Positions 9,371-18,645 of a stretch of DNA of 64,000 bases are shown here, one piece after another (positions within the stretch are counted from its first letter, which is position 1; the number at the start of each line of letters is the position of its first letter). The stretch covers positions 1,354,349-1,418,348 of the forward strand of contig NZ_CM001376.1 of NCBI RefSeq assembly GCF_000237805.1, read 5' to 3'. This DNA comes from Jonquetella anthropi DSM 22815. GTDB taxonomy: Bacteria > Synergistota > Synergistia > Synergistales > Dethiosulfovibrionaceae. The notes beneath the pieces are model-generated. The model saw only the letters and a program-made list of their open reading frames with translations. It ran no database searches and had not been told where the DNA came from. The translations under genes and the position numbers were made by a program.

Positions 9371-10288
9371 CTAGAAATTGTTAACGATGTAGTTGTGAGC
9401 AGCCATCGCGGCGACAGCACCGTCAGAAGCAGCGGTGATCACCTGACGGAGCGGCGTGTCTCTCACGTCGCCGGCCGCAAACAGACCGGGGACGCTGGTG
9501 GCCATGTTTTCGTCGACCTTGATCCAGCCGCCCTTGACCGTGTCGACCAGCCCGTCAACCAGCTGGTTGTTGGGCTCCATGCCGACAAACATGAAGACGC
9601 CTTCGACGGCGATCTCGCGAAGCTCGCCGGTCTTGACGTTCTTGACAACGAGCTTGTTCACGAAGTCATCGCCCTGAATGGAGTCGACAACCGAGTCCAT
9701 GACTCGCTCGATCTTATCGTTCTTCATCAGACGGTCAACGGCCATCTGGTCAGCTCTGAACTGGTCGCGGCGGTGAACGATGTACACCTTGGAGGCGAAG
9801 CCGGTCAGGTAGCAGCTCTCTTCGACGGCGGTGTTTCCGCCGCCGATGACCGCCACGTCGCAGCCCTCAAAGAAGTTGGCGTCGCAGGTGGCGCAGTAGC
9901 TCACGCCCTTGCCGCCGAACTCCAGCTCGCCGGGGAACCCGAGTTTTTTGAACTCGGCGCCGGTCGCCAGAATGACAGCCTTGGCCTCAAAGTCGCCGGC
10001 GTCAGTCTTGATGATTTTGGTCTTGCCGCTGCAGTCAAGGCTCTTGACCGTGCAGTCGACAAATTCAGCGTTGAACTTCATGGCGTGATCTTTCAGCATT
10101 TTGCCGATCTCCGGCCCGCTGGCGTGAGCCACGCCCGGATAGTTCTCGATCTCTTCCGTCTTGTTGATTGCGCCGCCGAAGTTGCCCCGCTCAAGGACGG
10201 CCGTCTTGAGGCCAGTTCTCATGCCGTAAACCGCTGCTGCCAGCCCGGCAGGGCCGCCGCCGATGATCACAAGATCCCGCTGTTCCAT
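9371..10288 (-). CDS. trxB: Thioredoxin reductase
   Basis: This FAD- and NADPH-dependent reductase of thioredoxin has 305 residues. It carries the FAD motif VIIGGGPAGLAAA, the redox-active CATC in SYCATCDANFF, the NADPH motif VIGGGNTAVEE and the C-terminal FAD motif GLFAAGDVRDTPLRQV. The start chosen is ATG at 10288 (MEQRDLVIIGGG), because it follows AAGGAGA by about 11 bases; the in-frame ATG 14 codons earlier lacks a ribosome binding site. An extended -10 box lies about 70 bases upstream. No thioredoxin gene is adjacent; the exported thioredoxin-like protein at 40.2 kb would not be a cytoplasmic partner. Confidence 0.96.
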   Translation of the reverse strand: MEQRDLVIIGGGPAGLAAAVYGMRTGLKTAVLERGNFGGAINKTEEIENYPGVAHASGPEIGKMLKDHAMKFNAEFVDCTVKSLDCSGKTKIIKTDAGDFEAKAVILATGAEFKKLGFPGELEFGGKGVSYCATCDANFFEGCDVAVIGGGNTAVEESCYLTGFASKVYIVHRRDQFRADQMAVDRLMKNDKIERVMDSVVDSIQGDDFVNKLVVKNVKTGELREIAVEGVFMFVGMEPNNQLVDGLVDTVKGGWIKVDENMATSVPGLFAAGDVRDTPLRQVITAASDGAVAAMAAHNYIVNNF

Positions 10289-10355
10289 CTTCACATCGTC
10301 TCCTTCTCGTTTGCCGTGCGCTTGCGCCACGTCCGTCTAAGGTGATTCGTCAAAC

Positions 10356-10364
10356 ATTATAACA
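10356..10364 (-). promoter_or_regulatory. Extended -10 promoter candidate for trxB
   Basis: On the minus strand the sequence TGTTATAATG contains a perfect TATAAT (10356-10361) preceded by TGn, the extended -10 form that can work without a good -35 box. No convincing -35 hexamer is present 16-18 bases upstream. It lies between prmC and trxB. Confidence 0.6.
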
Positions 10365-10386
10365 GAAAGTACCGCCCGTTTATCCG

Positions 10387-11244
10387 TCATGCTTCAGGTT
10401 TTTGCCAGAGGAAATACCTCTTTTCGCCCGACAGGTCCGCGCCGCACTCCAGCTCGCTTAGCCCTTCGGCCATCTGCCTCAGGGACTGGACTTGAGAGGC
10501 GCCGCCGAACTCGACGGCAAGAAGCCCCCCGGGAACGAGCCGGGAGCGGGCAAAATAGATCAACGGCCCGTACGGAACCAGCCCGTCCGGACCTCCGTCG
10601 AGCGCAACCCGCGGCTCCCACTGGGACACTTCGGGCATCAGTCCGTCGACTTGGCCTGATGGCACGTACGGCGGGTTGGAGATGATCAGGTCAAACGGCC
10701 CGCCGGGGATATCGTCCGGCGTCCTGCTGTGCCACAGCAGCGCCCGGGACAGAAGCCCCGCTTCTTTGAGGTTTTCCCACGCGCATTTGATGCTCCGAGG
10801 GTTGATTTCCGCCATGACGGCCCGGGCCTTGGGCTGCTCGGTCAACAGGGACAGGGCGATGCAGCCCGTCCCGGTTCCCCAGTCGAGGAACGTTCCGGCC
10901 TTGAACCGGCTCAGCACAGCCTGGACGAGAAACTCCGTCTCAGGGCGCGGCACCAGACAGCCCGGAAGGACTTTCAGGTTCCGCCCCCAGAACTGGCAGC
11001 GGCCGGTGATGTACTGAACCGGCTCCCGGTTCAGCCGCCGGCACAGGGCAGACGAGATGACGCGGGCTTCTTCAGCCCCCACAGGGTCCTGAAGCCGAGC
11101 GTGAAGCGCCGTCCGATTCCAGCCGAACAGCCCGCCGAGCAGCGCGTCAGCTTCGACGGCCGGCGACGGAAAGTCGGCAAGCTCTTTGATCAGAGCGCGG
11201 CGCCACGCTCCAAGGCTCGATTGGTCGGGAAGCTCAAGCCTCAT
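10387..11244 (-). CDS. prmC: Peptide chain release factor N5-glutamine methyltransferase
   Basis: This SAM-dependent enzyme methylates the glutamine of the GGQ motif in release factors. It has 285 residues, with an N-terminal helical domain, the SAM-binding motif [14 protein letters not shown] and the substrate motif [13 protein letters not shown]. Its ATG (11244) overlaps the end of prfA by 11 bases, so the enzyme and its substrate are translationally coupled, a widely conserved arrangement. Confidence 0.95.
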   Translation of the reverse strand: MRLELPDQSSLGAWRRALIKELADFPSPAVEADALLGGLFGWNRTALHARLQDPVGAEEARVISSALCRRLNREPVQYITGRCQFWGRNLKVLPGCLVPRPETEFLVQAVLSRFKAGTFLDWGTGTGCIALSLLTEQPKARAVMAEINPRSIKCAWENLKEAGLLSRALLWHSRTPDDIPGGPFDLIISNPPYVPSGQVDGLMPEVSQWEPRVALDGGPDGLVPYGPLIYFARSRLVPGGLLAVEFGGASQVQSLRQMAEGLSELECGADLSGEKRYFLWQKPEA

Positions 11245-12310
11245 TCTGCGCCTGAAGTTTAGCCGCCTGATCAGCCATCGTCAGCGCGTCGATCATCTCG
11301 TAGATGTCGCCGTCCAGCATGTAGTCCAGCTTGTAAAGCGTCAACCCGATTCGGTGATCTGTAACCCGATTCTGGGGGAAGTTATAGGTGCGGATTCGCT
11401 CGGACCGATCTCCTGAGCCGATCATGCCGCGACGGGTGCTGGCCTCTTCGGACTGTTTCTTCTGAAGCTCTAAGTCGTACAGTCTGGCCCGCAGGACCAT
11501 CATGGCCTTCGCGCGGTTTTTAATCTGGCTGCGCTCGTCCTGACAAGTGACGACGAGCCCCGTGGGCTTGTGGGTGATCCGAACCGCCGAGTCGGTCATG
11601 TTGACGTGCTGCCCGCCGGCACCGCTGGAACGGTACGTGTCGATGTCCAGATCTTCGGGCCGGATTTCAATTTCCACGTCCTCAGCCTGAGGCATGACCG
11701 CAACCGTGGCGGCCGACGTGTGGATTCGACCTGACGCCTCGGTGGCTGGCACGCGCTGGACCCGGTGCACTCCGCTTTCAAACTTGAGCTTGCTGTAGGC
11801 TCCAGCCCCTTTGACTTGGAAGACGATTTCCTTGTAACCGCCGACTTCTGTCTCGTTTTCCTCGACGATCTCTGACCGCCAGCCCTCCCGCTCGACGAAC
11901 CGGCTGTACATTCGGTACAGGTCGGCAGCAAACAGACTGGCCTCGTCGCCGCCGGTGCCGGCGCGAATTTCCACGATGACGTCCTTCTCGTCGTTCGGGT
12001 CCTTCGGCAAAAGCTGACGGTGAAGCTCCGCCTCAATTTCTTCCAGCCGTTTGACCGCGCTGGCCGCCTCTTCTTTTGCCAGTTCGGCCATTTCGGCGTC
12101 TTCGCTGTCCTCAAGGCTCTTGGCTTCCGCCAAGCCTGCCTCTACTTGACGGTACTCCTGCCAAAGCTCGACCACCGGCTGGAGATCAGCGTGTTTCTTG
12201 CCCAACACGCCCATCTCTTTGACGTTGGACGCCACGGCGGGATCGCCCATCTTCGCCTCGATCTCCCGATATGCCTGTTCTATTTCCGCCAATCGCTTCT
12301 GTATCTGCAC
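11234..12310 (-). CDS. prfA: Peptide chain release factor 1
   Basis: RF1 recognises UAA and UAG stop codons and triggers peptide release. It has 358 residues and carries the catalytic GGQ in [19 protein letters not shown], plus the [17 protein letters not shown]-like acidic stretch typical of the family. I chose GTG at 12310 ([12 protein letters not shown]): AAAGGAA sits about 9 bases upstream of it. The TTG at 12319 that would add three codons abuts that same site and is too close. It begins two bases beyond the stop of the DUF1385 gene and overlaps prmC. Confidence 0.96.
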   Translation of the reverse strand: MQIQKRLAEIEQAYREIEAKMGDPAVASNVKEMGVLGKKHADLQPVVELWQEYRQVEAGLAEAKSLEDSEDAEMAELAKEEAASAVKRLEEIEAELHRQLLPKDPNDEKDVIVEIRAGTGGDEASLFAADLYRMYSRFVEREGWRSEIVEENETEVGGYKEIVFQVKGAGAYSKLKFESGVHRVQRVPATEASGRIHTSAATVAVMPQAEDVEIEIRPEDLDIDTYRSSGAGGQHVNMTDSAVRITHKPTGLVVTCQDERSQIKNRAKAMMVLRARLYDLELQKKQSEEASTRRGMIGSGDRSERIRTYNFPQNRVTDHRIGLTLYKLDYMLDGDIYEMIDALTMADQAAKLQAQNEA

Positions 12311-12312
12311 GG

Positions 12313-13254
12313 TTAACAATTCCTTTCGTCCGGCGCAAACGTCCGTCCCAGCGCCTCTTCGAGCGCCGCGCGCCCAGCTTCAATCTGCGAGGCGTCAGGC
12401 TCGCGGGTTGTAAGATACTGCAGAAACAAAGCAGGCTTCATCACGCAGGCTCCGACGGTGCTTCGGGTTGACCATCGAATGATCTCAAACGACAGGCCGA
12501 CGACCGCCGGGATCAGCAGGATCCTCATGCCGGTCCGCCAGAGAAAACCGCCCTGCCCGACCAGAGAGAACACGACGATGCTCACCACGACGACGACCAT
12601 CAAAAACGATGTGCCGCACCGCGGGTGAATGCGGGAACAGCGCCCGATGGTCGAAACGTCCATCGGCAGGCCGCCCTCATAGGCGTTGATCGTCTTGTGC
12701 TCCGCGCCGTGGTAGGCCAGCACACGGGCCATATCCTTCCACGCCCCGAGAAGCCCTAAATAAGCGATGAAGACGCCGCCCCTGAAAAGGCCTTCCAGCA
12801 CGTTCGCGCCCCATACAGGCAGCCCCAGCCACCGAGCGCTCAGTTTGCCCAGAATCATGGGCAACACGACGAATAGCCCGGCGACGGCGGCGAACGCCAA
12901 AACGCCGGTGAGAATCAAGTCTTTGGTCGTCAGGTCTTCCTCTTCGCCCAAGGAAATCTCAGTCGACCGAGACAGGCCGTGAAACCCGGCGACGAGCATT
13001 TCCACCATGACCAAAAAACCGCGGAGCACAGGCCACTTCTCGGCGCCGCCGAGCTTCACCGGCTTCAGCGGCCAGTGCTCGCGCACCAGTTTGCCCGCCC
13101 CATCGCGGACCGCCATGCCCCAGCGGGTGTAGCCTTTCATCATCACGCCTTCAATGACCGCCTGACCGCCCACGGGCATCGGCGCCGGGCGCCCTTCGGA
13201 GGTCAGCGCGGCCCCGAGAAGCCCCAAAACGCCGCAGACGGTCCTGCTTGTCAC
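12313..13254 (-). CDS. DUF1385 (YqhQ-like) membrane protein
   Basis: The 313-residue protein has the DUF1385 hallmarks [15 protein letters not shown] near the N-terminus, [13 protein letters not shown] in the middle and [12 protein letters not shown] further on, plus three or four hydrophobic segments. The family is described as a predicted metal-dependent membrane protein, but its biochemical role is not established to my knowledge. The start is GTG at 13254, which overlaps the thyX stop as GTGA and sits 7 bases after GAGGAGG. Its placement beside prfA, prmC and rpmE is a recurrent bacterial neighbourhood. Confidence 0.9.
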   Translation of the reverse strand: MTSRTVCGVLGLLGAALTSEGRPAPMPVGGQAVIEGVMMKGYTRWGMAVRDGAGKLVREHWPLKPVKLGGAEKWPVLRGFLVMVEMLVAGFHGLSRSTEISLGEEEDLTTKDLILTGVLAFAAVAGLFVVLPMILGKLSARWLGLPVWGANVLEGLFRGGVFIAYLGLLGAWKDMARVLAYHGAEHKTINAYEGGLPMDVSTIGRCSRIHPRCGTSFLMVVVVVSIVVFSLVGQGGFLWRTGMRILLIPAVVGLSFEIIRWSTRSTVGACVMKPALFLQYLTTREPDASQIEAGRAALEEALGRTFAPDERNC

Positions 13255-13901
13255 TTTTCGGCCTCCTCGGGCAAATAGCGAATAAGCCACGGCTCCGAAG
13301 CGATCAGCTCCTGCGCCATCGCCTTGACCATGGCGCGGATTTCCCACTGCGCGCCCTTGACCCGAACTCGCTTTTCATAAATGTCGAGGAACGACCGAAG
13401 GTTCAGCGTGGTGACGAACTGGGTGGTAATGCCCCCCGGAAGGACAAACCGGGCGTCCTCCATCGGAACCCCCAGCGCGCAGAGCCGATCATAGGCGTTC
13501 TGAGCATCGGCCATCGCCTGTCGGTAGCATTCCACCGCGGCCTCCGACTCGATCGAACGCGGCGTGACGAAGTCGAACTGTCCGCCCCGATCGCTTCGCT
13601 CGGAAACGTACCGCTGGCTTTGAACCGACAGGCTGACGCCAATCCGGTGCCGGCTGTACTGAGCCAGCAGGGTGCGGCTGACGCCGCTCACCGCAAACGT
13701 CATCGAGCAATGTTCCAGCGTGCTCAGGTGCTTCTGACTGACAAGAAAGTCGATCAGCTTGAGCATGGCCGACTCGCTCTGATCCTGACAGAAGAGCTCC
13801 TGCGGCTCGACCGCGCTGTGACAGGTTCGGCCGGCCGTCCAAATCGTCCGAAGGAAATTCGGCGTTTTATTGATCAGCTGAACTCGCATGACTGCCTCCA
13901 T
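13251..13901 (-). CDS. thyX: Flavin-dependent thymidylate synthase
   Basis: ThyX makes dTMP from dUMP using FAD, NADPH and methylene-tetrahydrofolate. The 216-residue protein has the diagnostic motif in YSRHRIGVSLSVQSQRYVSE. Note that eight, not seven, residues separate RHR from the motif serine. The region CSMTFAVSGVSRTLLAQ before it is also typical. It lies between rpmE and the DUF1385 gene on the same strand, with the rpmE terminator just upstream of its start. No thyA is seen in the window. Confidence 0.95.
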   Translation of the reverse strand: MEAVMRVQLINKTPNFLRTIWTAGRTCHSAVEPQELFCQDQSESAMLKLIDFLVSQKHLSTLEHCSMTFAVSGVSRTLLAQYSRHRIGVSLSVQSQRYVSERSDRGGQFDFVTPRSIESEAAVECYRQAMADAQNAYDRLCALGVPMEDARFVLPGGITTQFVTTLNLRSFLDIYEKRVRVKGAQWEIRAMVKAMAQELIASEPWLIRYLPEEAEK

Positions 13902-13920
13902 TCGGGGAAATATGCTGAAA

Positions 13921-13957
13921 AATAAAAAATAGAGGGACGCCTAGACCGGCGTCCCTC
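13921..13957 (-). terminator. Terminator downstream of rpmE
   Basis: On the minus strand GAGGGACGCC (13948-13957) pairs with GGCGTCCCTC (13932-13941) around a 6-base loop, followed by TATTTTTTATT. It sits between the rpmE stop and the thyX start. Confidence 0.85.
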
Positions 13958-13964
13958 GAAGGGG

Positions 13965-14195
13965 CTACTTCGACTCTTCCTTCTGGCCGTAATTGACCCC
14001 GGCATATTTCTTGTTGAACTTCTCAAGCCGCCCTGCTTCTGACAGGACGCGGCCCTTCTTGCCGGTGTAAAACGGGTGGCAGGCCGAACAGACACCAACC
14101 TTGATTTCGGGCACTGTTGCCCTCGTCTCGAACTGATTCCCGCAGGCACAGGTAACTTTGCACGGACCATAAGCGGGATGGATGTCCTTTTTCAT
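13965..14195 (-). CDS. rpmE: 50S ribosomal protein L31 (zinc-binding form)
   Basis: This 76-residue ribosomal protein starts MKKDIHPAYGPCKVTC. Cysteines at 16, 18, 36 and 39 match the four zinc ligands of the C+ type L31. FYTGKKGRVLSEAGRLEKFNK is the usual C-terminal core. A strong ribosome binding site (TTGGAGGTG) precedes the ATG. It has its own promoter 50-80 bases upstream and a terminator directly downstream. Confidence 0.97.
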   Translation of the reverse strand: MKKDIHPAYGPCKVTCACGNQFETRATVPEIKVGVCSACHPFYTGKKGRVLSEAGRLEKFNKKYAGVNYGQKEESK

Positions 14196-14243
14196 AGGTT
14201 ACACCTCCAAACGGACAGAGCTAAGAGTTAATGATACCGAGTG

Positions 14244-14272
14244 AATGTACCATAAAAGAGACCGCCTGACAA
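14244..14272 (-). promoter_or_regulatory. Promoter of rpmE
   Basis: The minus strand has TTGTCA (14267-14272), a 17-base spacer and TACATT (14244-14249), a near-consensus sigma-70 promoter placed about 50 bases before the rpmE start. Confidence 0.75.
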
Positions 14273-14278
14273 GATCGG

Positions 14279-15310
14279 CTATTTTTGGCTGTAGTTTTTC
14301 CCTGATCCCATCATCACCGCCAAGACGTTCAGCGACGGGAAGTTTTCGCAAACGATCTTCAGGATCGCCGCCAGCGGCATCGCAAGAAGCGCCCCCATGA
14401 CGCCCCACAGCCACCCCCAAAACAGCAGGGAAAGGAGAATCACCACCGGGCTCAGGTTTAGCCGATCGCCCATGACCTTCGGCGTGATGATGTTGCCGAT
14501 GAGCATTTGAATGGCCAAAAGGGACAGAGCCGTTGCCAGAGGCAGGACGAACCCGGGATAGAACTGAACGACCGCCACAAGGATCGGCGGAATGGACGCG
14601 ACGATGGACCCGACGGTAGGGATGAAGTTGAGGGCAAACGCCAAAAGTCCCCATGACGCGGCGAACTCAACTTTAAGAAGGCTCAAAGCCATCCACACGC
14701 ACAGCCCGGTCACGGCGCTGATCAGAGCCATAACCCCCAAGAAGCGACCGATCTGGCTGGAAATGGTCGCCAGCATGCCGACCACCCGGTGAAAGGACTT
14801 CTCGTCGGCGAACGCCCGGCGAAGTTTCAGCTCAACGTACGGGCTCCCCACCAAGATGAACATCAGGAAGATAAAAACCATGACCGTTGACGACGAGAGG
14901 GAGAATACCGAACCGGACAGCTGCAACAGCCTCAGCCGCAGCTGACTTCCCCAGTCGATGGTGTTCCAGAACGTGGGGGGCACGCTCAGCCTAGAACTCA
15001 CGTCCTTCACGATGGTCAGCAGCCGCTCGTAGTACATGGGAACGATCTGGATGAACTCGCTCATCCGATCCGAGATGACCGTAACCACGCCGAAGACGAT
15101 GGCGAAAAGCACTCCGATGACGAGAAAGACGGTCAGCCACATGGGAACCCGATGGGCCGTCAGGAAACGAACCGCCGGCGCGACGACGAACGAGAGAAGC
15201 CACGCGATCAGAAGGGGCATAAAAACGTTTTGGGCGACGTTCAGCACCGCCCCGACCGCGATAACCGTCAACAGGCCGACACAGGCAGCAAGAAACTTGA
15301 TCTCCTTCAT
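14279..15310 (-). CDS. AI-2E family transporter (YtvI/PerM type permease)
   Basis: The 343-residue protein has about seven or eight hydrophobic segments arranged as in PF01594 (AI-2E/PerM) proteins: a pair at residues 10-45, one at 60-85, a long soluble segment, then a cluster at 150-310. Motifs such as LNFIPTVGSIVASIPPILVA and GNIITPKVMGDRLNLSP are characteristic. Members are proposed exporters or sodium/proton antiporters; the substrate cannot be read from sequence. A GGGAGGG ribosome binding site precedes the ATG. Confidence 0.9.
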   Translation of the reverse strand: MKEIKFLAACVGLLTVIAVGAVLNVAQNVFMPLLIAWLLSFVVAPAVRFLTAHRVPMWLTVFLVIGVLFAIVFGVVTVISDRMSEFIQIVPMYYERLLTIVKDVSSRLSVPPTFWNTIDWGSQLRLRLLQLSGSVFSLSSSTVMVFIFLMFILVGSPYVELKLRRAFADEKSFHRVVGMLATISSQIGRFLGVMALISAVTGLCVWMALSLLKVEFAASWGLLAFALNFIPTVGSIVASIPPILVAVVQFYPGFVLPLATALSLLAIQMLIGNIITPKVMGDRLNLSPVVILLSLLFWGWLWGVMGALLAMPLAAILKIVCENFPSLNVLAVMMGSGKNYSQK

Positions 15311-15638
15311 AAGATCCCTCCCGTCATAACTGCGCTTTCACGTTCATTATAGCCGAAAACGGCCTCTGAAACGTTCCTAGCCTCTAATTTCTCTTCGCTT
15401 TTTCGGCGTGGGAAACCAAAAGACCGACCCCCTTGCCGGACCGTCTTCAAGCCGTCTTCGGGCCGTCTCCCCGACTGAAAAGCGCCAGCAATCCAGCAAG
15501 GGAAAAACTTCACGAGAGGCTAAACCTTTCTTCCATACAGTATACGTTATATAATGGCACTGTCCTAAAAACGTTTTAGAGGGGTAGGAATTTTGTATAG
15601 CGCTCTTTTTTCACCAGCGAGGGGAGGACGATAACAAC
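15311..15638. other. Divergent intergenic region between the AI-2E permease and rnfC
   Basis: The 328-base gap contains a minus-strand -10 box TATAAT at 15346-15351 with only a weak -35 for the permease. It also holds the rnf promoter and an inverted repeat near 15527-15579, described separately. The middle part (about 15360-15520) has no convincing ORF, repeat or RNA structure that I can see. Confidence 0.6.
15527..15555 (+). promoter_or_regulatory. Promoter candidate of the rnf operon
   Basis: A perfect TATAAT (15550-15555) lies about 85 bases before rnfC. The hexamer 17 bases upstream (TTTCTT) is a poor -35, so the promoter may need an activator. The short inverted repeat CTAAAA-acg-TTTTAG (15565-15579) begins a few bases past the expected transcription start. 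Confidence 0.55.
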
Positions 15639-16958
15639 ATGAGCACTCTCACGTTCAAACGAGGGGTCCATCCGCCAGAAAACAAACTGACGGCCGACTG
15701 CCCGATCCGAGATCTTCAGCCGGTGGGGCCGCTCGTTTTTCCGATGTCCCAACATATCGGCGCGCCCTGCAAGCCGACGGTCGCGCCGGGCGACCGAGTT
15801 CTCGTAGGACAGGTCATCGGCGAGCCTCAGGGCTTCGTCTCGGCGCCTGTGGTTTCCAGCGTCTCCGGCACGGTCAAAGCCGTCGCCCCGGTGATGACGA
15901 TTGCGGGGACTGTCTGCCCGGCTGTGACAGTTGACAGTGACGGCCTGTACGAAGAGGCGCCCCTTTCGCCCTGCGGCGATATCGAGTCCCTCGATCCGGC
16001 AACAATCCGCGACGTCATCAAGAACACCGGCATCGTCGGCATGGGCGGAGCCGGTTTCCCGACGTTCATCAAGCTGACGCCGCCGAAAGACGCTGTCGTC
16101 GACCAGCTGATCATCAACGCGTCAGAGTGCGAACCGTACCTGACCTGCGATTATCGTCTGATCCTTGAAGATCCCCAGCCGATTATGGACGGCATCCGGG
16201 CGCTGCTCGTTCTGTTCCCGGAGGCCAAGTTGTCCGTCGGCATTGAGGACAACAAGCCGGAGGCTATTGCGAAGTTCCAGGTCCTCCTTGACGGTTTCGA
16301 CGAGCGGGCAAGCCTCAAAGTCCTGAAGTCCAAATACCCGCAGGGCGGCGAAAAACAGCTCATCTACGCCATCACCGGACGAAGCGTTCCTCCCGGCAAA
16401 CTTCCCGCCGACGTTGGGGCGATCGTCTGCAATACCTACACGACCTACGACATCGGATACGCGCTGCGCCACGGCCGGACGAGCCTGAAGCGGATCATCA
16501 CCGTTTCGGGCGACGCCATCGCCAATCCGGGCAACTACCGCGTACCCCTTGGTATCTCTGTCCGCGAAGTTCTCGACGCCGCGGGCGGCTTTACCGCCGA
16601 GCCGATGAAGCTTTTGGCCGGCGGCCCGATGATGGGCATGTCCCTCCACTCCCTTGACGTTCCCGTTGTCAAAGGGACGTCAGGCCTGCTTGCCCTGACG
16701 GCTGCGGCCCTCAAGGTTCGCCCTGAGACGCGCTGCATTCGCTGCGGCCGCTGTATTGAAGCCTGCCCGATGGGGCTTCTTCCCTCTGCGCTCGACGCGG
16801 TGGTTCGGCTTCAGGACTACAAGGCGTTTCAGGCCAGAGGCGGCATGAACTGCATTGAGTGCGGCGCCTGCACGTACTCCTGCCCGGCTGGGCGGTTCCT
16901 TACCCAGACGTGCAAGGAAGGCAAAAAATACGTGGCCGCCATGAACAGAAAGAAGTGA
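15639..16958 (+). CDS. rnfC: Ion-translocating ferredoxin:NAD+ oxidoreductase subunit C
   Basis: RnfC is the NADH-side peripheral subunit that holds FMN and two 4Fe-4S clusters. The 439-residue protein opens TFKRGVHPPENK, with the glycine-rich NADH/FMN region GMGGAGFPTFIK and the two cluster motifs CIRCGRCIEACPMG and CIECGACTYSCPAG near the C-terminus. GGGGAGGA precedes the ATG. It is the first gene of rnfCDGEAB, the gene order of clostridial and acetogen Rnf complexes that couple ferredoxin oxidation to sodium or proton export. Confidence 0.97.
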   Translation: MSTLTFKRGVHPPENKLTADCPIRDLQPVGPLVFPMSQHIGAPCKPTVAPGDRVLVGQVIGEPQGFVSAPVVSSVSGTVKAVAPVMTIAGTVCPAVTVDSDGLYEEAPLSPCGDIESLDPATIRDVIKNTGIVGMGGAGFPTFIKLTPPKDAVVDQLIINASECEPYLTCDYRLILEDPQPIMDGIRALLVLFPEAKLSVGIEDNKPEAIAKFQVLLDGFDERASLKVLKSKYPQGGEKQLIYAITGRSVPPGKLPADVGAIVCNTYTTYDIGYALRHGRTSLKRIITVSGDAIANPGNYRVPLGISVREVLDAAGGFTAEPMKLLAGGPMMGMSLHSLDVPVVKGTSGLLALTAAALKVRPETRCIRCGRCIEACPMGLLPSALDAVVRLQDYKAFQARGGMNCIECGACTYSCPAGRFLTQTCKEGKKYVAAMNRKK

Positions 16959-16963
16959 CCGCC

Positions 16964-17902
16964 ATGACTGACCCGAGACTTTATCTCAGTTCGTCCCCTC
17001 ACGTTGGAGCGCCCGACTCGGTCTCTTCCATTATGGGGAACGTCGTTTTGGCACTCGTGCCGTCGATCGTCGCTTCAGTAATCTTTTTCGGCATGCACGC
17101 CTTGGCCGTGACCGTCGTCTGCGTCATCACCTGCGTCGCCACAGAAGCGCTCTGCACTCGCCTTTCCGGCCGAGTTCAGACGGTGGGCGACCTGAGCGCC
17201 GTCGTCACCGGAATTCTTCTGGCCTTTAACCTGCCGCCTTCCGTGCCCCTGTGGCTCCCGGTCATCGGCGGCGTCTTCGCCATCGGCGTGGTCAAGTTCC
17301 TATTCGGCGGCATCGGACAGAACATCGTCAACCCCGCTCTGGCAGCCCGCGCGGCGCTTCTTGCGTCGTGGCCCGCGCTGATGACCCGCTGGACATTGGA
17401 CGGCGTGTCAACGGCAACGCCGCTCGCCCTGCTGAAGCACGTTCCGGGCGGCGCTCTGCCGTCGTTCTGGAGCCTGTTTGCAGGTCACGTGGGCGGGTGC
17501 TTGGGAGAGACGAGCGCTCTTGCCCTTTTAATCGGTGGCGCGTGGCTGCTGTACAAAAAGATCATCTCTTGGCATATCCCGGTCGTGTACTTGGCGACCG
17601 TGCTCGTGTTGACGACTCTTCTGGGACGCCACGGATTTTTCACCGGCAATGGGATCTATGAGCTGTTCGCCGGCGGCCTGATGCTGGGCGCCTTTTTCAT
17701 GGCGACCGACTACACCACGTCCCCGTTCACCAAGAACGGACAGATGATTTTCGCAGCCGGCTGCGGCGTTTTGACGACCGTTATCCGTCTGTACGGCGGC
17801 TACACCGAAGGGGTCAGCTATTCGATCCTCATCATGAACCTGTTCACCCCGATGATCGACCGGTTCATGACGCCTCACGTCTTCGGGGAGGTGAAGCACT
17901 GA
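16964..17902 (+). CDS. rnfD: Rnf complex membrane subunit D
   Basis: This 312-residue membrane protein has about nine hydrophobic helices and carries covalent FMN. The flavinylation site is in LDGVSTATPLAL, with the acceptor threonine near residue 152; the family motif is S(T)GAT-like. The start ATG at 16964 (MTDPRLYLSSSPHVG) follows the rnfC stop by five bases. Upstream in-frame codons belong to rnfC sequence. It ends in a TGATG overlap with rnfG. Confidence 0.95.
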   Translation: MTDPRLYLSSSPHVGAPDSVSSIMGNVVLALVPSIVASVIFFGMHALAVTVVCVITCVATEALCTRLSGRVQTVGDLSAVVTGILLAFNLPPSVPLWLPVIGGVFAIGVVKFLFGGIGQNIVNPALAARAALLASWPALMTRWTLDGVSTATPLALLKHVPGGALPSFWSLFAGHVGGCLGETSALALLIGGAWLLYKKIISWHIPVVYLATVLVLTTLLGRHGFFTGNGIYELFAGGLMLGAFFMATDYTTSPFTKNGQMIFAAGCGVLTTVIRLYGGYTEGVSYSILIMNLFTPMIDRFMTPHVFGEVKH

Positions 17903-18645
17903 TGAACCTCTTGAAGATAAAAAACGAGACGCTGATGCTTTCCGTTAAACTGGGGATTGTCACCGCTCTGGCCGGGCTGCTGCTCGGAGTTGTCTCGACT
18001 GTGACCCGGGGACCGATCGCCCGGGAGGAGGCCGCCAGGACTCAGGCGGCCATGAGGGCCGTGCTACCGAAGGCGGACCAATTCGAGGAACACGCCATCC
18101 CGGCCGGCTATCCGTTGGTGGTCGCCCTTTCGATGGGCAAGGCTTCGGGAAAAACGATCGGCTGCAACGTAACCGTATCCAGTCAGGGTTACGGCGGGCC
18201 GGTGGTTTTCATGGTTGGAATCGACGCTTCAGGCGTGATTCAGGGGCTCAAGGTTCTCTCCCATACCGAGACGCCGGGACTTGGCGCGAACGCTTCAACT
18301 CAATGGTTCCAAGACCGATTCAAGAACGCATCTGGGACCGTCGAGATCGTCAAGCAGGCGGCTGAACCGTCTCAGGGCGGTTCTTCGAAGAGCACCGAGG
18401 CACAAGCCGTCAGCAGCGCCACCACTACCGCCGCTGGAACCGCGTCGGCCATCGCCAATGAGATTTCCAACTCGGACGACGAAGACTCGGACGCTCCGGC
18501 TCCCGCCCCGGCGAACGGCGCCGGTGGAACGACCAAAGTACAGGCCATCACAGGCGCCACGATTACTTCCCGAGCCGTCGCCCGGGGAGTCAATGAGGCG
18601 TTGAAGATGTTCAGAGAACAGCTGAAAGGAGAGATGAGCCAGTGA
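17902..18645 (+). CDS. rnfG: Rnf complex flavoprotein subunit G, with low-complexity insertion
   Basis: RnfG has one N-terminal membrane anchor (residues about 12-32) and an outward-facing FMN-binding domain. The family core SQGYGGPVVFMVGID and HTETPGLG is present, and the flavinylation motif TGAT is at about 217-220 in AITGATITSRAV. Between them, residues about 153-211 are a serine, threonine, alanine and acidic low-complexity stretch that is not part of the usual domain; it explains the length of 247 against roughly 190-210 for typical RnfG. It overlaps rnfD by one base and rnfE by four. Confidence 0.93.
   Translation: MNLLKIKNETLMLSVKLGIVTALAGLLLGVVSTVTRGPIAREEAARTQAAMRAVLPKADQFEEHAIPAGYPLVVALSMGKASGKTIGCNVTVSSQGYGGPVVFMVGIDASGVIQGLKVLSHTETPGLGANASTQWFQDRFKNASGTVEIVKQAAEPSQGGSSKSTEAQAVSSATTTAAGTASAIANEISNSDDEDSDAPAPAPANGAGGTTKVQAITGATITSRAVARGVNEALKMFREQLKGEMSQ

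Noticed and set aside
9239-10345. 368-codon plus-strand frame opposite trxB
   Set aside because: Mirror frame of TrxB; the real gene has FAD and CATC motifs on the minus strand.
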